64,000 bases of DNA from Streptomyces sp. SID13726 (GTDB lineage: Bacteria > Actinomycetota > Actinomycetes > Streptomycetales > Streptomycetaceae), in the NCBI RefSeq assembly GCF_010548375.1, contig NZ_JAAGLY010000011.1, positions 124,001-188,000 on the forward strand. The letters are read 5' to 3'. The number at the start of each line of letters is the position of its first letter. Position 1 is the stretch's first letter. Under the pieces are notes generated by a model. It was not told the origin of the DNA. It saw only the letters and a list, made by a program, of their open reading frames with translations, and did not search any database. This document shows, piece after piece, positions 51,241-59,562 of this stretch. Position numbers and translations under genes: made by a program.

Positions 51241-51702
51241 GTGCCCGGTCAGCGCAGGGGTACCGCCATCGCCATGTCGGACAAGGAGCGAGACGCCTTT
51301 CTGCACAGCAGCCCCGTCTGCCGGGTCGCCACCGTGGGCCCGGGTGGCCATCCGCACAACGGCGCCCTGTGGTTCGTCTGGGACGGGACCGCGCTGTGGC
51401 TCAACTCGCTGGTGCGCAGCCAGCGTTGGACCGACGTGTCGCGTGACGGCCGGGTCAGCGTGGTGGTGGACGAGGGAGGGTTCGACTTCCTGCGCCTGCG
51501 GGGCGTCGAACTCCTCGGCACGGCCCGGACGGTCGGCGAGGCTCCCCGCACGGGCGAGCCGGTCGACGAACTCCGGGCGCCCGAGCGGCTCTTCGCGGAG
51601 AAGTACGGCGACTTCCGCCACGACGGCCGACACGGCTGGCTGCGACTCCGGCCGGAGAAGATCGTCAGCTGGGACTTCGGCAAGCTGCGCGTCAACGGTT
51701 GA
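51241..51702 (+). CDS. pyridoxamine 5'-phosphate oxidase-fold (flavin/F420-binding split barrel) protein
   Basis: A 153-residue split-barrel protein. The N-terminal strand F-L-H-S-S-P-V-C-R-V-A-T-V-G is followed by H-P-H-N-G-A-L-W-F-V-W-D-G, and later L-L-G-T-A-R-T-V, the pattern of PNPOx-like/F420-binding proteins. It may bind FMN or F420 and reduce a small compound. I chose GTG 51241 after G-G-G-A-G-G; ATG 51286 (in A-M-S-D-K-E) is an alternative. It is divergent from the transporter operon. Confidence 0.82.
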   Translation: MPGQRRGTAIAMSDKERDAFLHSSPVCRVATVGPGGHPHNGALWFVWDGTALWLNSLVRSQRWTDVSRDGRVSVVVDEGGFDFLRLRGVELLGTARTVGEAPRTGEPVDELRAPERLFAEKYGDFRHDGRHGWLRLRPEKIVSWDFGKLRVNG

Positions 51703-51742
51703 CGTCCGGGTGAGCGGCATGGAAACCTTCAAGCCGGATGAT

Positions 51743-51757
51743 GAGAATGCCATTCTC
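51743..51757. promoter_or_regulatory. island palindrome, perfect copy
   Basis: GAGAAT-GCC-ATTCTC has perfect 6-bp arms. It lies 55 bases before the ATG at 51812 and just after the oxidase-fold gene, so the genes at 51812-54762 form a separate controlled unit. Confidence 0.78.
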
Positions 51758-51759
51758 GT

Positions 51760-51801
51760 ACCGTATGACCAAGCCTTCCGACCGTATGGCCAAGCCTCCC
51801 G
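51760..51801. repeat. 21-base tandem duplication in leader
   Basis: Bases 51760-51780 and 51781-51801 match at 19 of 21 positions. The repeat lies between the palindrome and the start of the CMD-like gene, in the presumed 5' untranslated region. The second unit ends at the ribosome site G-A-G-G-A-G. Confidence 0.65.
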
Positions 51802-51811
51802 AGGAGCCCGC

Positions 51812-52363
51812 ATGCCCCAGCGCCTGCCGCCGCTGCCGGACGAGGAGTGGGACGACCGGACCCGTCAGGCCCTGTCCGCCCTGCTCCCCCGCAGGCTCCG
51901 CAACGAGCAGGGCGCCGGTCCCGCCATCGGCGCCCTGGCCCGGCACCCCGATCTGGCCGAGGTCTTCCTCCCCTTCAGCACCTACGTGCTGTTCAAGTCC
52001 TCGCTGTCACCGCGGCTGCGCGAGATGGTGACCCTGCGGGTGGCCCGGCGCCGGGACTGCGCCTACGAGTGGGCCCAGCATCTGCCGCTGGCGCGACAGG
52101 CCGGTCTGTCGGACGCCGAGATCGAGGCGGCGGCCCAGGGCAAGGCGGCCGATCCGCTGGAGAGTCTGGTGCTGGAGGCGGTCGACGAGCTGGAAATCGA
52201 CTCCACGCTGTCGGACGCCACTTGGGACGCGCTCGGTGCGCGTCTGGACGAACGCCAGCGGATGGACCTGGTGTTCACGGTCGGGACGTACGCCTTGCTG
52301 GCGATGGTCTTCAACGCGTTCGGCGTCCCGGCCGAACCGGAAGGAGAAGGTCATGACCACTGA
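51812..52363 (+). CDS. carboxymuconolactone decarboxylase/AhpD-like protein
   Basis: A 183-residue CMD-domain protein with the block L-R-E-M-V-T-L-R-V-A-R-R and D-C-A-Y-E-W-A-Q-H. Here the second Cys of the AhpD C-x-x-C is Glu, as in decarboxylase-type members, so peroxidase activity is unlikely. The ATG follows G-A-G-G-A-G. It overlaps the SnoaL-like gene by 11 bases. It is the first gene of a four-gene operon under the perfect palindrome at 51743. Confidence 0.87.
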   Translation: MPQRLPPLPDEEWDDRTRQALSALLPRRLRNEQGAGPAIGALARHPDLAEVFLPFSTYVLFKSSLSPRLREMVTLRVARRRDCAYEWAQHLPLARQAGLSDAEIEAAAQGKAADPLESLVLEAVDELEIDSTLSDATWDALGARLDERQRMDLVFTVGTYALLAMVFNAFGVPAEPEGEGHDH

Positions 52364-52769
52364 CGACCTGGTGGAGATCCAACAGCTCCTGGCCCGTTAC
52401 GCGGTGACCATCACCCAGGGCGACCTCGACGGTCTGCTAGCGGTGTTCACCCCCGACGGCAGCTACAGCGCCTTCGGCGACACCTATCCCCTCGCGGAGT
52501 TCCCGGCGCTGGTCGCGGCGGCCCCCAAGGGCCTGTTCCTCACCGGCACCTCCGTCATCGAGGCGTCCGACGAGGACACGGCGACCGGCACGCAGCCGCT
52601 GTGCTTCGTCGACCACGCCACGCACGACCTGCGGATCGGCTACTACCGGGACACCTACGCGCGCACCGCCGACGGCTGGCGGCTGCGCACCCGGGCCATG
52701 ACCTTCATCCGCCGCAGCGGGGCGCACGACTCGGGGCGCCCGCACGCCTTCGAGCGTCCCGCCGTATGA
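52353..52769 (+). CDS. SnoaL-like / nuclear transport factor 2-fold protein
   Basis: A 138-residue protein with the NTF2-like opening I-Q-Q-L-L-A-R-Y-A-V-T-I-T-Q-G-D, F-T-P-D-G-S-Y and the closing strand W-R-L-R-T-R-A-M-T-F. Such proteins include hydratases, isomerases (ketosteroid isomerase fold) and cyclases. It has A-A-G-G-A-G-A-A-G-G before its ATG, inside the previous gene, and an ATGA overlap with the next. Its chemistry is not fixed by sequence. Confidence 0.85.
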   Translation: MTTDDLVEIQQLLARYAVTITQGDLDGLLAVFTPDGSYSAFGDTYPLAEFPALVAAAPKGLFLTGTSVIEASDEDTATGTQPLCFVDHATHDLRIGYYRDTYARTADGWRLRTRAMTFIRRSGAHDSGRPHAFERPAV

Positions 52770-53980
52770 GCCCGGAACCGCTCCCCGTACGGACCGTCCC
52801 GGAGTTCCGCTCCGCGCTCCAGGCGTGGCTCGCGGAGCACGACCTGTCCCCTGGCCCGGACCGCTCCCTCGACGCCCAGGTCGCTCAACTCGCCCGGGTC
52901 CGGAAGGAGTTGTTCGAGGCCGGGTGGATGCGGCACGGCTGGCCCGTCGAGGTGGGGGGAGTCGGCGGGCCGGCCGTGTTCCGCGCGGTCCTCGGCGAGG
53001 AGGTCGCCACCCGCGGCCTCGCCGAGCCGGGCATCTGGTCGATGGTCGAGGTCCTCGTCCCGACCCTGATCTCCTACGCCCCGCCCGAACTGGCCGCCGA
53101 GATGGTCCCGTTGCTGCTCGGCGGCCGGGAGCAGTGGTGCCAGGGCTTCTCCGAACCGGGGTCCGGCAGCGACCTCGCGTCCCTCACCACCCGTGCGGTG
53201 CCCCGCGAGGACGGCAGCTGGGCGGTCACCGGGCAGAAGGTGTGGACGAGCCTCGCCCAGTACGCGGCCCGCTGCGTCCTCCTGACCCGCACCGCTCCCG
53301 GCCACGACGGCATCACCGCCTTCCTCGTCGACATGGACACCCCGGGCATCACCGTCCGGCCGCTGCGCACGCTGCACGGCGTCGACGAGTTCGCCGAGGT
53401 GTTCTTCGACGACGTCGTCGTCCCCGCCGACCGGATGCTGGGCCGCCCCGGCGACGGCTGGCGGCTCGCGATGGACCTGCTCCCGCACGAGCGCTCCACG
53501 TGCTTCTGGCACCGGATCGCCCATCTGTACACCCGCCTGGACCGGCTGCTCGACGAGACGGCGTCCGACTCGGGCTCAGATCTCGACACCGGCTCAGGCG
53601 CAGGCTCCGGGTCCGGGTCCGGGTCCGGGTCCGGGTCATGGTCCGGCTCCGGCCCCGGCCCCGGCCCCGAAGACACCGCCCTCGGCTCCGCCTACCTCGC
53701 CCTCCACACGGCCCGCTGCCGCTCCCACGCGACCCAGCGCCGCCTCGCGGAAGGGGCGAGGCTCGGCCCGGAGACCTCCGTGGACAAGGTGCTCCTCGCC
53801 ACGTCGGAGCAGCAACTCTTCGAGACCGTACGGGACTTGCTGCCCGGTGTCCTGGAGCTGACCGAGTCGCCCTGGCGGAGGGAGTACCTGTACGCGAAGG
53901 CGGCCACGATCTACGGCGGCACCGCCGAGATCCAGCGGAACATCATCGCCCGCAGGCTGCTCGACCTGGGGAAGGAGTGA
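52766..53980 (+). CDS. acyl-CoA dehydrogenase, large-type, with Gly/Ser-rich insertion
   Basis: A 404-residue acyl-CoA dehydrogenase with S-E-P-G-S-G-S-D in the FAD strand, V-W-T-S, and the C-terminal Y-G-G-T-A-E-I-Q-R-N-I-I-A. About 35 residues of Gly, Ser, Pro and Asp (about 270-306) break the C-terminal helical domain; the DNA there is a hexanucleotide repeat. The next gene encodes a shorter dehydrogenase homologue, so the two probably form a heteromeric enzyme. The ATG overlaps the SnoaL-like stop. Confidence 0.9.
   Translation: MSPEPLPVRTVPEFRSALQAWLAEHDLSPGPDRSLDAQVAQLARVRKELFEAGWMRHGWPVEVGGVGGPAVFRAVLGEEVATRGLAEPGIWSMVEVLVPTLISYAPPELAAEMVPLLLGGREQWCQGFSEPGSGSDLASLTTRAVPREDGSWAVTGQKVWTSLAQYAARCVLLTRTAPGHDGITAFLVDMDTPGITVRPLRTLHGVDEFAEVFFDDVVVPADRMLGRPGDGWRLAMDLLPHERSTCFWHRIAHLYTRLDRLLDETASDSGSDLDTGSGAGSGSGSGSGSGSWSGSGPGPGPEDTALGSAYLALHTARCRSHATQRRLAEGARLGPETSVDKVLLATSEQQLFETVRDLLPGVLELTESPWRREYLYAKAATIYGGTAEIQRNIIARRLLDLGKE
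53603..53669 (+). repeat. hexanucleotide coding repeat (GGGTCC / GGCCCC units)
   Basis: Four tandem GGGTCC units, then related GGCTCC and GGCCCC units, run in frame through the acyl-CoA dehydrogenase gene and encode a Gly-Ser then Gly-Pro tract. The reading frame stays open. Changes in unit number by slippage would keep the frame, so length polymorphism is expected. Confidence 0.8.
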
Positions 53981-53982
53981 GC

Positions 53983-54762
53983 ATGGACGCGGCCGAGGTG
54001 GAGCTGCTCTCCGAGACCCTGCGCAAGACGATGACGGCCGCCTCGGGGCCCGCCCTGGACACGGCGCTGACCGAGCTGGGGTGGCCTGAGCTGCTGGCGG
54101 AGTTTCCCGAGGTGGCGATCCCGGTGGTGTTCCGGCTGCTGGGCGAGACGGGGGCGCAGGCTCCGGTGCTGAACGACGTGGTACTGGGGGCTGCGGGGCT
54201 GCCGCCCGGCGGGGCGCCGGTACTGCCGTACGCGGGCGGCCGGTGGGTCGTATGGGAACGGGTCGGTGCGGGCGGGACCCTGGACCCCGAGCTTCCGCTG
54301 CGACAGGCCCCCGCGGGGGATCCGGTGCCGCTGGACGCGGGACGGCGGGCGCTCGGGTGGTGGCTGCTCGGCAGTGGGCGGGCGATGTTGGTGCTGGCCA
54401 GGACCCATGTGCTCGACCGGGTGCAGTTCGGGCGTCCGCTCGCCGGCTTCCAGGCCGTACGGCATCGGCTCGCCGAGACCTTCGTGGCGCTGGAGGGTGC
54501 CGAGGCCGCGCTGGTCGCCGCCGAGGACTCCTTCGGGTCGCTCCTGGCCAAGGCCGCCGCCGGGCAGGCCGCGCTCACGGCCGCCCGGCACTGTCAGCAG
54601 GTGCTCGGCGGGATCGGCTTCACCGCCGAGCATCCGCTGCACCGGCATGTGCGGCGGGCCCTGGTCCTGGACGGGCTGTTGGGCAGCGCGCGGGAGCTGA
54701 CCCGGGAGGCCGGGGCACGGTTGCGCGCGGAGGGTGCGGCGCCCCGGCTGGTTCAGCTGTGA
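53983..54762 (+). CDS. acyl-CoA dehydrogenase-like small subunit
   Basis: A 259-residue protein matching mainly the C-terminal half of acyl-CoA dehydrogenases: F-G-R-P-L-A-G-F-Q-A-V-R-H-R and Q-V-L-G-G-I-G-F-T-A-E-H are the known helix motifs. The N-terminal region is short and poorly conserved. Pairing with a full-length homologue in the preceding gene resembles the alpha2beta2 FadE pairs of steroid side-chain oxidation. The ATG at 53983 follows A-A-G-G-A-G; a GTG six bases earlier is possible. Confidence 0.88.
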   Translation: MDAAEVELLSETLRKTMTAASGPALDTALTELGWPELLAEFPEVAIPVVFRLLGETGAQAPVLNDVVLGAAGLPPGGAPVLPYAGGRWVVWERVGAGGTLDPELPLRQAPAGDPVPLDAGRRALGWWLLGSGRAMLVLARTHVLDRVQFGRPLAGFQAVRHRLAETFVALEGAEAALVAAEDSFGSLLAKAAAGQAALTAARHCQQVLGGIGFTAEHPLHRHVRRALVLDGLLGSARELTREAGARLRAEGAAPRLVQL

Positions 54763-54778
54763 GCCGTGCGGTGCCGGG

Positions 54779-55486
54779 TCACCAGGGCAGCGGTCCGTCG
54801 ACGTCGAAGTAGCCTCCGGTCGGGCCGTCCGGGGCGACCTGCGCCATCCGTACGATGATCTCGGCCCCCTCGGCGACGGTCTGTGTGCCGGTGTTGCCGT
54901 TCAGGTCGGTCTTGGTGAACCCGGGTTCCACGGAGTTGATCCGCATCGCCGGGAAGGCCTTCGCGAACTGCACGGTGAGCATGTTGAGCGCCGTCTTGGA
55001 GGTCGGGTAGGCGATGCCCGGGTAGAAGTGGGCGTGGTGGCCGGGGTCGGAGAGGTTGGTCAGCGAGGCGAGGCCGCTGCTGACGTTGACCACGACCGGC
55101 GCGGCCGAGCGCTCCAGCTGCGGCAGGAAGGCGTGCAGCACCCGGACCACGCCGAAGACGTTGGTCTCGAAGGTGGTGCGCATCTGGTCGGCGGTCACGG
55201 TCGCGGCGACCGGCACGCTGTTGTCCTCGGTCCGGGTCTCGATGCCGGCATTGTTGATCAGGACGTCGATACCGCCGGCCGCTTCGAGGGTCTTGGCCGC
55301 GGCCTCGACCGAGGTGTCGTCGGTGACGTCGAGCTGGACGAACCGGGCGCCCAGCTCGTCGGCGGCGCGTCGGCCGCGCTCGATGTCACGGGCTCCTACA
55401 TAGACGGTGTGACCTGCGGCGACGAGCTGTCGGGCGGTTTCGAGGCCGAGGCCCTTGTTGGCTCCGGTGATGAGAGTTGTCGTCAT
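54779..55486 (-). CDS. SDR family NAD(P)-dependent oxidoreductase
   Basis: A 235-residue SDR with T-G-A-N-K-G-L-G (7-14), N-N-A-G-I and the active-site Y-P-T-S-K. This carbonyl-reductase-like type is often found divergent from an XRE/MmyB regulator in Streptomyces, as here. There is no island palindrome upstream. It may be an insertion of a general actinobacterial gene pair into the catabolic region. Confidence 0.9.
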   Translation of the reverse strand: MTTTLITGANKGLGLETARQLVAAGHTVYVGARDIERGRRAADELGARFVQLDVTDDTSVEAAAKTLEAAGGIDVLINNAGIETRTEDNSVPVAATVTADQMRTTFETNVFGVVRVLHAFLPQLERSAAPVVVNVSSGLASLTNLSDPGHHAHFYPGIAYPTSKTALNMLTVQFAKAFPAMRINSVEPGFTKTDLNGNTGTQTVAEGAEIIVRMAQVAPDGPTGGYFDVDGPLPW

Positions 55487-55588
55487 GCCGTCCAGGTTGC
55501 TGCGGCGCGTCGAGGGCAGCCAGCAGTCCCTGCTTCCCAGGACTGGCGGTACCAGGCACATCGGCGGCCGGGGGTGTTCACTGAGGGC

Positions 55589-56434
55589 ATGGCGGTGACG
55601 GAACTGGGACAGGCCCTGCGGCGCTGGCGCGACCGGGTCTCCCCGGACGCCGCCGGGCTGCCCCTCGGCGGCCACCGGCGCGCGGCCGGACTGCGGCGCG
55701 AGGAGCTGGCGCTGCTGGCCGGGATCTCGGTCGACTATGTGACGCGCCTCGAACAGGGGCGGGCGGCCAACCCGTCCGTGCAGGTCGTGGAGGCGCTGGC
55801 CCGGGCGCTGCGGCTGACGGGGGACGAGCGGACGTACCTCTTCGGGCTCGCGGGACTGGTGCCGCCGGGCCCCGATGTCGTACCCGGGTTCATCACGCCC
55901 AGTGTGCAGCGGCTGCTGGACCGGCTGGTCGACACCCCCGTGGCGGTCTCCGACGCGGCGATGACGCTGCTGTTGGCCAACCCGATGTACGCGGCGCTGA
56001 TGGGTGATCCGTCGGTCCTGCGGGGCTTCGAACGCAACGGTGTGTGGCGGAACTTCACCGGTGTGCCGAGCCGGGTCCGGCATACTCCGGAGGAGCGGCG
56101 GGTCTTCGAGGCGGGCATGGTCGCCGAACTGCGCTCGACGGCCGCCCGCTATCCCGCGGACCGTCAACTCCTCCGGCTGATATCGGAGTTGCGTGCCAGG
56201 AGCGCGCGGTTCGCCGAGCTGTGGGACGCGGGGGTGGTGGGCCGTCTCGCCGCCTCGCACAAGACGATCGAGCACCCGCAGATGGGCCCTCTCACGCTGG
56301 ACTGCGACCTGCTGCGGGTGGAGGAGAACGACCTCCACATCCTCGTTTACTCGGCGGAGCCCGGCACCGAGGCCGCCGAGAAGCTGCGGCTGATCTCGGT
56401 ACTGGGCACGCAGAGTCTGCTGGAGAAGGGCTGA
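55589..56434 (+). CDS. XRE family regulator with MmyB-like ligand-binding domain
   Basis: A 281-residue regulator. Residues 1-75 hold a helix-turn-helix (R-R-E-E-L-A-L-L-A-G-I-S, then Y-V-T-R-L-E-Q-G-R), and the C-terminal domain of about 100-270 matches the MmyB-like PAS-related ligand domain, with N-P-M-Y-A-A-L and L-D-C-D-L-L-R-V. Such regulators usually control the divergently encoded SDR and are thought to sense fatty-acid-like ligands. No island palindrome lies in the 102-base gap. Confidence 0.9.
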   Translation: MAVTELGQALRRWRDRVSPDAAGLPLGGHRRAAGLRREELALLAGISVDYVTRLEQGRAANPSVQVVEALARALRLTGDERTYLFGLAGLVPPGPDVVPGFITPSVQRLLDRLVDTPVAVSDAAMTLLLANPMYAALMGDPSVLRGFERNGVWRNFTGVPSRVRHTPEERRVFEAGMVAELRSTAARYPADRQLLRLISELRARSARFAELWDAGVVGRLAASHKTIEHPQMGPLTLDCDLLRVEENDLHILVYSAEPGTEAAEKLRLISVLGTQSLLEKG

Positions 56435-56458
56435 CGGAGAGGAAATGGCGGAGAGGAG

Positions 56459-57241
56459 CTAGCGAAGCTTCTCCTTCATCTCGTCCAGCTTGGCCAGGAT
56501 CGGATAGCCGCTGACGCTGAGCGCGTTGCCGTGCCCGGTCTGGTGGACGTCGAAGACGGACTGGATCGCCGCGTAGAAGCCCTGGACGTCCAGGGTCTGG
56601 TTGACGGCACGCTTGGCCTGGCGCAGTCCGAAGGCGGGCATCCGGGCGATCTGCTCGGCGAGTTCACGGCTCGCGCTGTCCAACTCCGCACGCGGGACAA
56701 CCCGGTTGACCATGCCGACCTTCTCGGCCTCCTCGGCGGTGAGAGGGCGGCCGGTGAAGAGGATCTCCTTGGCCTTGCGAGGGCCCAACTCCCAGGTGTG
56801 GCCGTGGTATTCGACTCCGCCGATGCCCATCTGGACGACGGGGTCGGAGAACAGGGCGTCCTCGGCGGCGACGATCAGGTCGCAGGGCCAGCAGAGCATC
56901 AACCCGCCCGCGATGCAGCGCCCTTGGACGGCGGCGACCGATGGTTTGGGGGTGTTGCGCCAGCGCAGGGTGTACTCCAGGTACCGGCGGTTCTCGGCGC
57001 GGTAGATCCACTCCAGGGTGATCTCGCCCGGGCCGGGCCAGCGGTCCTTGAGGTCGTGGCCCGCCGAGAAGTGCTTCCCCTCGGCCCGCACCACGATCAC
57101 CTTCACCTCCTCGTCCTCGGCGGCCCGCGTCCAGGCGGCGTCGAGTTCGTCGAGGAGGGCCATGTTCTGGGCGTTGGCCACCTCGGGGCGGTTCAGGGTG
57201 AGGGTGGCGATGTAGTCCTTGACCTCGTACAGGATGTGCAC
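56459..57241 (-). CDS. enoyl-CoA hydratase/isomerase family protein
   Basis: A 260-residue crotonase-fold protein with H-F-S-A-G-H-D-L-K and G-R-C-I-A-G-G-L-M oxyanion-hole segments. Neither hydratase Glu is found: the first position is Met, and the second, 20 residues on, is Val (S-D-P-V-V). A C-terminal helix ends in K-E-K-L. It may be a hydrolase, isomerase or retro-Claisen enzyme instead of a hydratase. The GTG start follows G-A-G-G-A-G-A-G-G. It is last in the split-dehydrogenase operon. Confidence 0.88.
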   Translation of the reverse strand: MHILYEVKDYIATLTLNRPEVANAQNMALLDELDAAWTRAAEDEEVKVIVVRAEGKHFSAGHDLKDRWPGPGEITLEWIYRAENRRYLEYTLRWRNTPKPSVAAVQGRCIAGGLMLCWPCDLIVAAEDALFSDPVVQMGIGGVEYHGHTWELGPRKAKEILFTGRPLTAEEAEKVGMVNRVVPRAELDSASRELAEQIARMPAFGLRQAKRAVNQTLDVQGFYAAIQSVFDVHQTGHGNALSVSGYPILAKLDEMKEKLR

Positions 57242-57251
57242 GGACCTCTCC

Positions 57252-58427
57252 TCAACGTCGGGGCAGACCGAGCACGCGCTCGGCGATGATCGTGCGCTGG
57301 ATCTCGGACGTACCGCCGGCGATGGTCCCGCCGAAGCTGCGGGCGAAGCGGTTGAACCAGCCGGCGAAGTCGTCGTCGTAGCTCATGTGGAAGTACGGCG
57401 CGGTGGTCGCCGGATGGTCGAGGCCGTCCGGTCCGCACGCCTCCAGGATCCGTTCCAGGGCGTGCTGCGCGGCCTCCGAGCCGAACACCTTCAGCACGGA
57501 CAGCGCGGGCACGTCCTGTTCGCCGCGCGCGGCCCGGGCCAGGGCGGCCGAGCCCAGCAGCCGCAGTGCCTGGAGGTCCATGACGAGGGTGGCGTACCAG
57601 TCCTTCTCCAGGGCGTTCGCCGGCCGGAAGTCGCGCAGGGCGGCGTCCATCCGCTCGGCCTCTCCCAGCCACATCAGGGTGCGTTCATGGCCGAGGGAGC
57701 CGTTCGCGACCCGCCAGCCCTGGTTGAGGGGGCCGACCAGGTTCTCTGCGGGGACGCGGACGTTCTCGAAGAAGACCTCGTTGAAGTCGCGGTCGTCCGG
57801 GCGGGTGTACGAGGCGAAGGGGCGCCGGGTCACGCCGGGGGTGTCGGTGGGGATGAGCAGGACGCTGATCCCCTTGTGCTTGGGGGCGTCGGGATCGGTG
57901 CGGACGAAGGTGAGCAGGACGTCTGCGTCGTGGGCGCCGGAGGTCCACACCTTCTGGCCGTTGACCGTGAAGTGGTCGCCGTGGGGTTCGGCGCGGGTGC
58001 GCAGGGAGGCGAGGTCGGAGCCGGCGCCGGGTTCGCTCATGCCGAGGGCGGCGGTGATCTCGGCGCGCAGGATGGGCACGGCCCACCGGCGCTTCTGCTC
58101 CTCGGTGCCGAAGGAGAGCAGGGAGGCGGCGATGATGCCGACGCCCTGCGGGTTGAAGCTGTGGTAGATCCGGCGGCGGGAGAGTTCCTCGCGGTGGACG
58201 TACTGCTGGATGACGGTGGCGTCACGGCCGCCGAACTCGGGCGGGTTGCCGGGCAGCAGCCAGCCCTCGTCGAACTGGAGCCGCTGCCAGCGCCTGGCCC
58301 ACTCGGGGATGTGGGCGGTGGAGCGGGAGCGCTCGGTGGCCTCGGCCTCCGTGGGAAGGTGCGCGTCCAGGAACGCGGCGAACTCGGCGCGGAACGCCTC
58401 GACATCGGCGTCGAACGACAGCTTCAT
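57252..58427 (-). CDS. acyl-CoA dehydrogenase (large subunit of a split pair)
   Basis: A 391-residue acyl-CoA dehydrogenase with F-G-G-R-D-A, S-E-P-G-A-G-S-D, and the C-terminal G-G-T-S-E-I-Q-R-T-I-I-A-E-R end that binds FAD. Overlap with the preceding shorter dehydrogenase gene (ATGA) points to a heteromeric complex. It is followed after 10 bases by the crotonase-fold gene. Both subunits would pass electrons to EtfBA. Confidence 0.92.
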   Translation of the reverse strand: MKLSFDADVEAFRAEFAAFLDAHLPTEAEATERSRSTAHIPEWARRWQRLQFDEGWLLPGNPPEFGGRDATVIQQYVHREELSRRRIYHSFNPQGVGIIAASLLSFGTEEQKRRWAVPILRAEITAALGMSEPGAGSDLASLRTRAEPHGDHFTVNGQKVWTSGAHDADVLLTFVRTDPDAPKHKGISVLLIPTDTPGVTRRPFASYTRPDDRDFNEVFFENVRVPAENLVGPLNQGWRVANGSLGHERTLMWLGEAERMDAALRDFRPANALEKDWYATLVMDLQALRLLGSAALARAARGEQDVPALSVLKVFGSEAAQHALERILEACGPDGLDHPATTAPYFHMSYDDDFAGWFNRFARSFGGTIAGGTSEIQRTIIAERVLGLPRR

Positions 58428-59425
58428 GACACCTCCTCGGCGATCCACTCGTCGGCTATCCACGCCCGGTGCTCGGCCGCCCCGCCCAGCAGCAGCTCGC
58501 CCGCCTTGGCCCGCTTGACGGCGAACTGGAGGTCGTTCTCCCAGGTGTGCCCCATCGCCCCGAACAGCTGTACGGCGTTACGGAACACCAGGGCCTGGCA
58601 CTCGCCGGCGCCCGCCTTGGCCATCGCGGCGGCGAGCGGGCGGCGCGGATCGTCGGCGGCGATGGTCAGGGCCGCGTAGTAGGCGAGCGCGCGGGCCCGC
58701 TCGACGGCGACGTGCATGTCGGCCGCCTTGTGCTGCACGGCCTGGAAGGAGCCGATGGGGGCGCCGAACTGATGGCGGGTGCGGACGTGGTCGAGGACCA
58801 GGTCGAGCGCCCGGCGGCAGGCGCCGACCATCGTCAGGGCCATGCCGGTCAGGGCGATGTGCCGGGCCCGCCCGGGGTCGGCGTCGCTGCGGGCCCCGAT
58901 GCCGACCCGCACCCCGTCGAAGGTGACCTCGGCGAGGTGCAGTACGGGGTCGAAGGCGCCCGTGCGCACGACGGCCGCCTCGTCGGCGGGTACGACGAAC
59001 ACGCCCGCGTCCGTCACCACGGCCAGCCGGTCGGCCCGGTCGCCGTCGAGGACATGGCGGGCGGTGCCCTCCAGGACCCAGCCGCCGCCGGCCGGGCGGG
59101 CGCTCACCCCGTCGTGGACGGCGGCTCCGGCCGGGCCGGGCTCGAACAGCCCGTCCGCCAGCGGGGCGAACTGGGTGAGGGTCGCCAGATAGGGCGTCGG
59201 ATCGGTGGCGTACCCCAACTCCTCCAGCACGATCGCGAGTTCGACCGCGTCGGCGGGGTCGGTCAGCTCGGTCCAGCCGAGCTCGCCGTAGCGCCGCCAG
59301 AGCGGGGCCGGGTCGGCGCCGGCGTCGACGACGGCCCGTACCAGTGCCGGAGGGCATTCCTTGGCCACGGCCTTGTGGACGGTGTCCTGCCACAGGCGCT
59401 GCTCCGCGTCGAACTCAAACAGCAT
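58424..59425 (-). CDS. acyl-CoA dehydrogenase-like (small subunit of a split pair)
   Basis: A 333-residue acyl-CoA dehydrogenase homologue. It retains the middle and C-terminal helices (F-G-A-P-I-G-S-F-Q-A-V-Q-H-K and F-G-A-M-G-H-T-W-E), but the FAD-strand motif T/S-E-P-x-A-G-S-D is not recognisable. It probably acts with the following full-length homologue as in FadE26/27-type pairs. ATG 59425 and GTG 59428 share a G-G-G-G-A-G site. An operator lies 32 bases upstream. Confidence 0.9.
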   Translation of the reverse strand: MLFEFDAEQRLWQDTVHKAVAKECPPALVRAVVDAGADPAPLWRRYGELGWTELTDPADAVELAIVLEELGYATDPTPYLATLTQFAPLADGLFEPGPAGAAVHDGVSARPAGGGWVLEGTARHVLDGDRADRLAVVTDAGVFVVPADEAAVVRTGAFDPVLHLAEVTFDGVRVGIGARSDADPGRARHIALTGMALTMVGACRRALDLVLDHVRTRHQFGAPIGSFQAVQHKAADMHVAVERARALAYYAALTIAADDPRRPLAAAMAKAGAGECQALVFRNAVQLFGAMGHTWENDLQFAVKRAKAGELLLGGAAEHRAWIADEWIAEEVS

Positions 59426-59456
59426 CACGGCTCCCCAAGTCCCGCTCCGAGTTGAT

Positions 59457-59471
59457 GAGAACATAATTCTT
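59457..59471. promoter_or_regulatory. island operator between split dehydrogenase operon and second TetR
   Basis: GAGAAC-ATA-ATTCTT matches the palindrome in 10 of 12 arm positions. It sits just upstream of the leftward dehydrogenase start (59425) and about 90 bases upstream of the TetR ATG (59563), so it may control both. Confidence 0.65.
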
Positions 59472-59562
59472 GTAATTGGAAATCGCCAGTCTCCTCCAAG
59501 ACATCCGAGGTGTCCAGGCTGGAGGCGAGGGCTTGCCGCTAAAGTGCAGTAATGTTCTCCCC

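Noticed and set aside
53603..53669. A CRISPR or other spaced repeat array
   Set aside because: Units are contiguous 6-mers without spacers and lie in frame within a coding gene.
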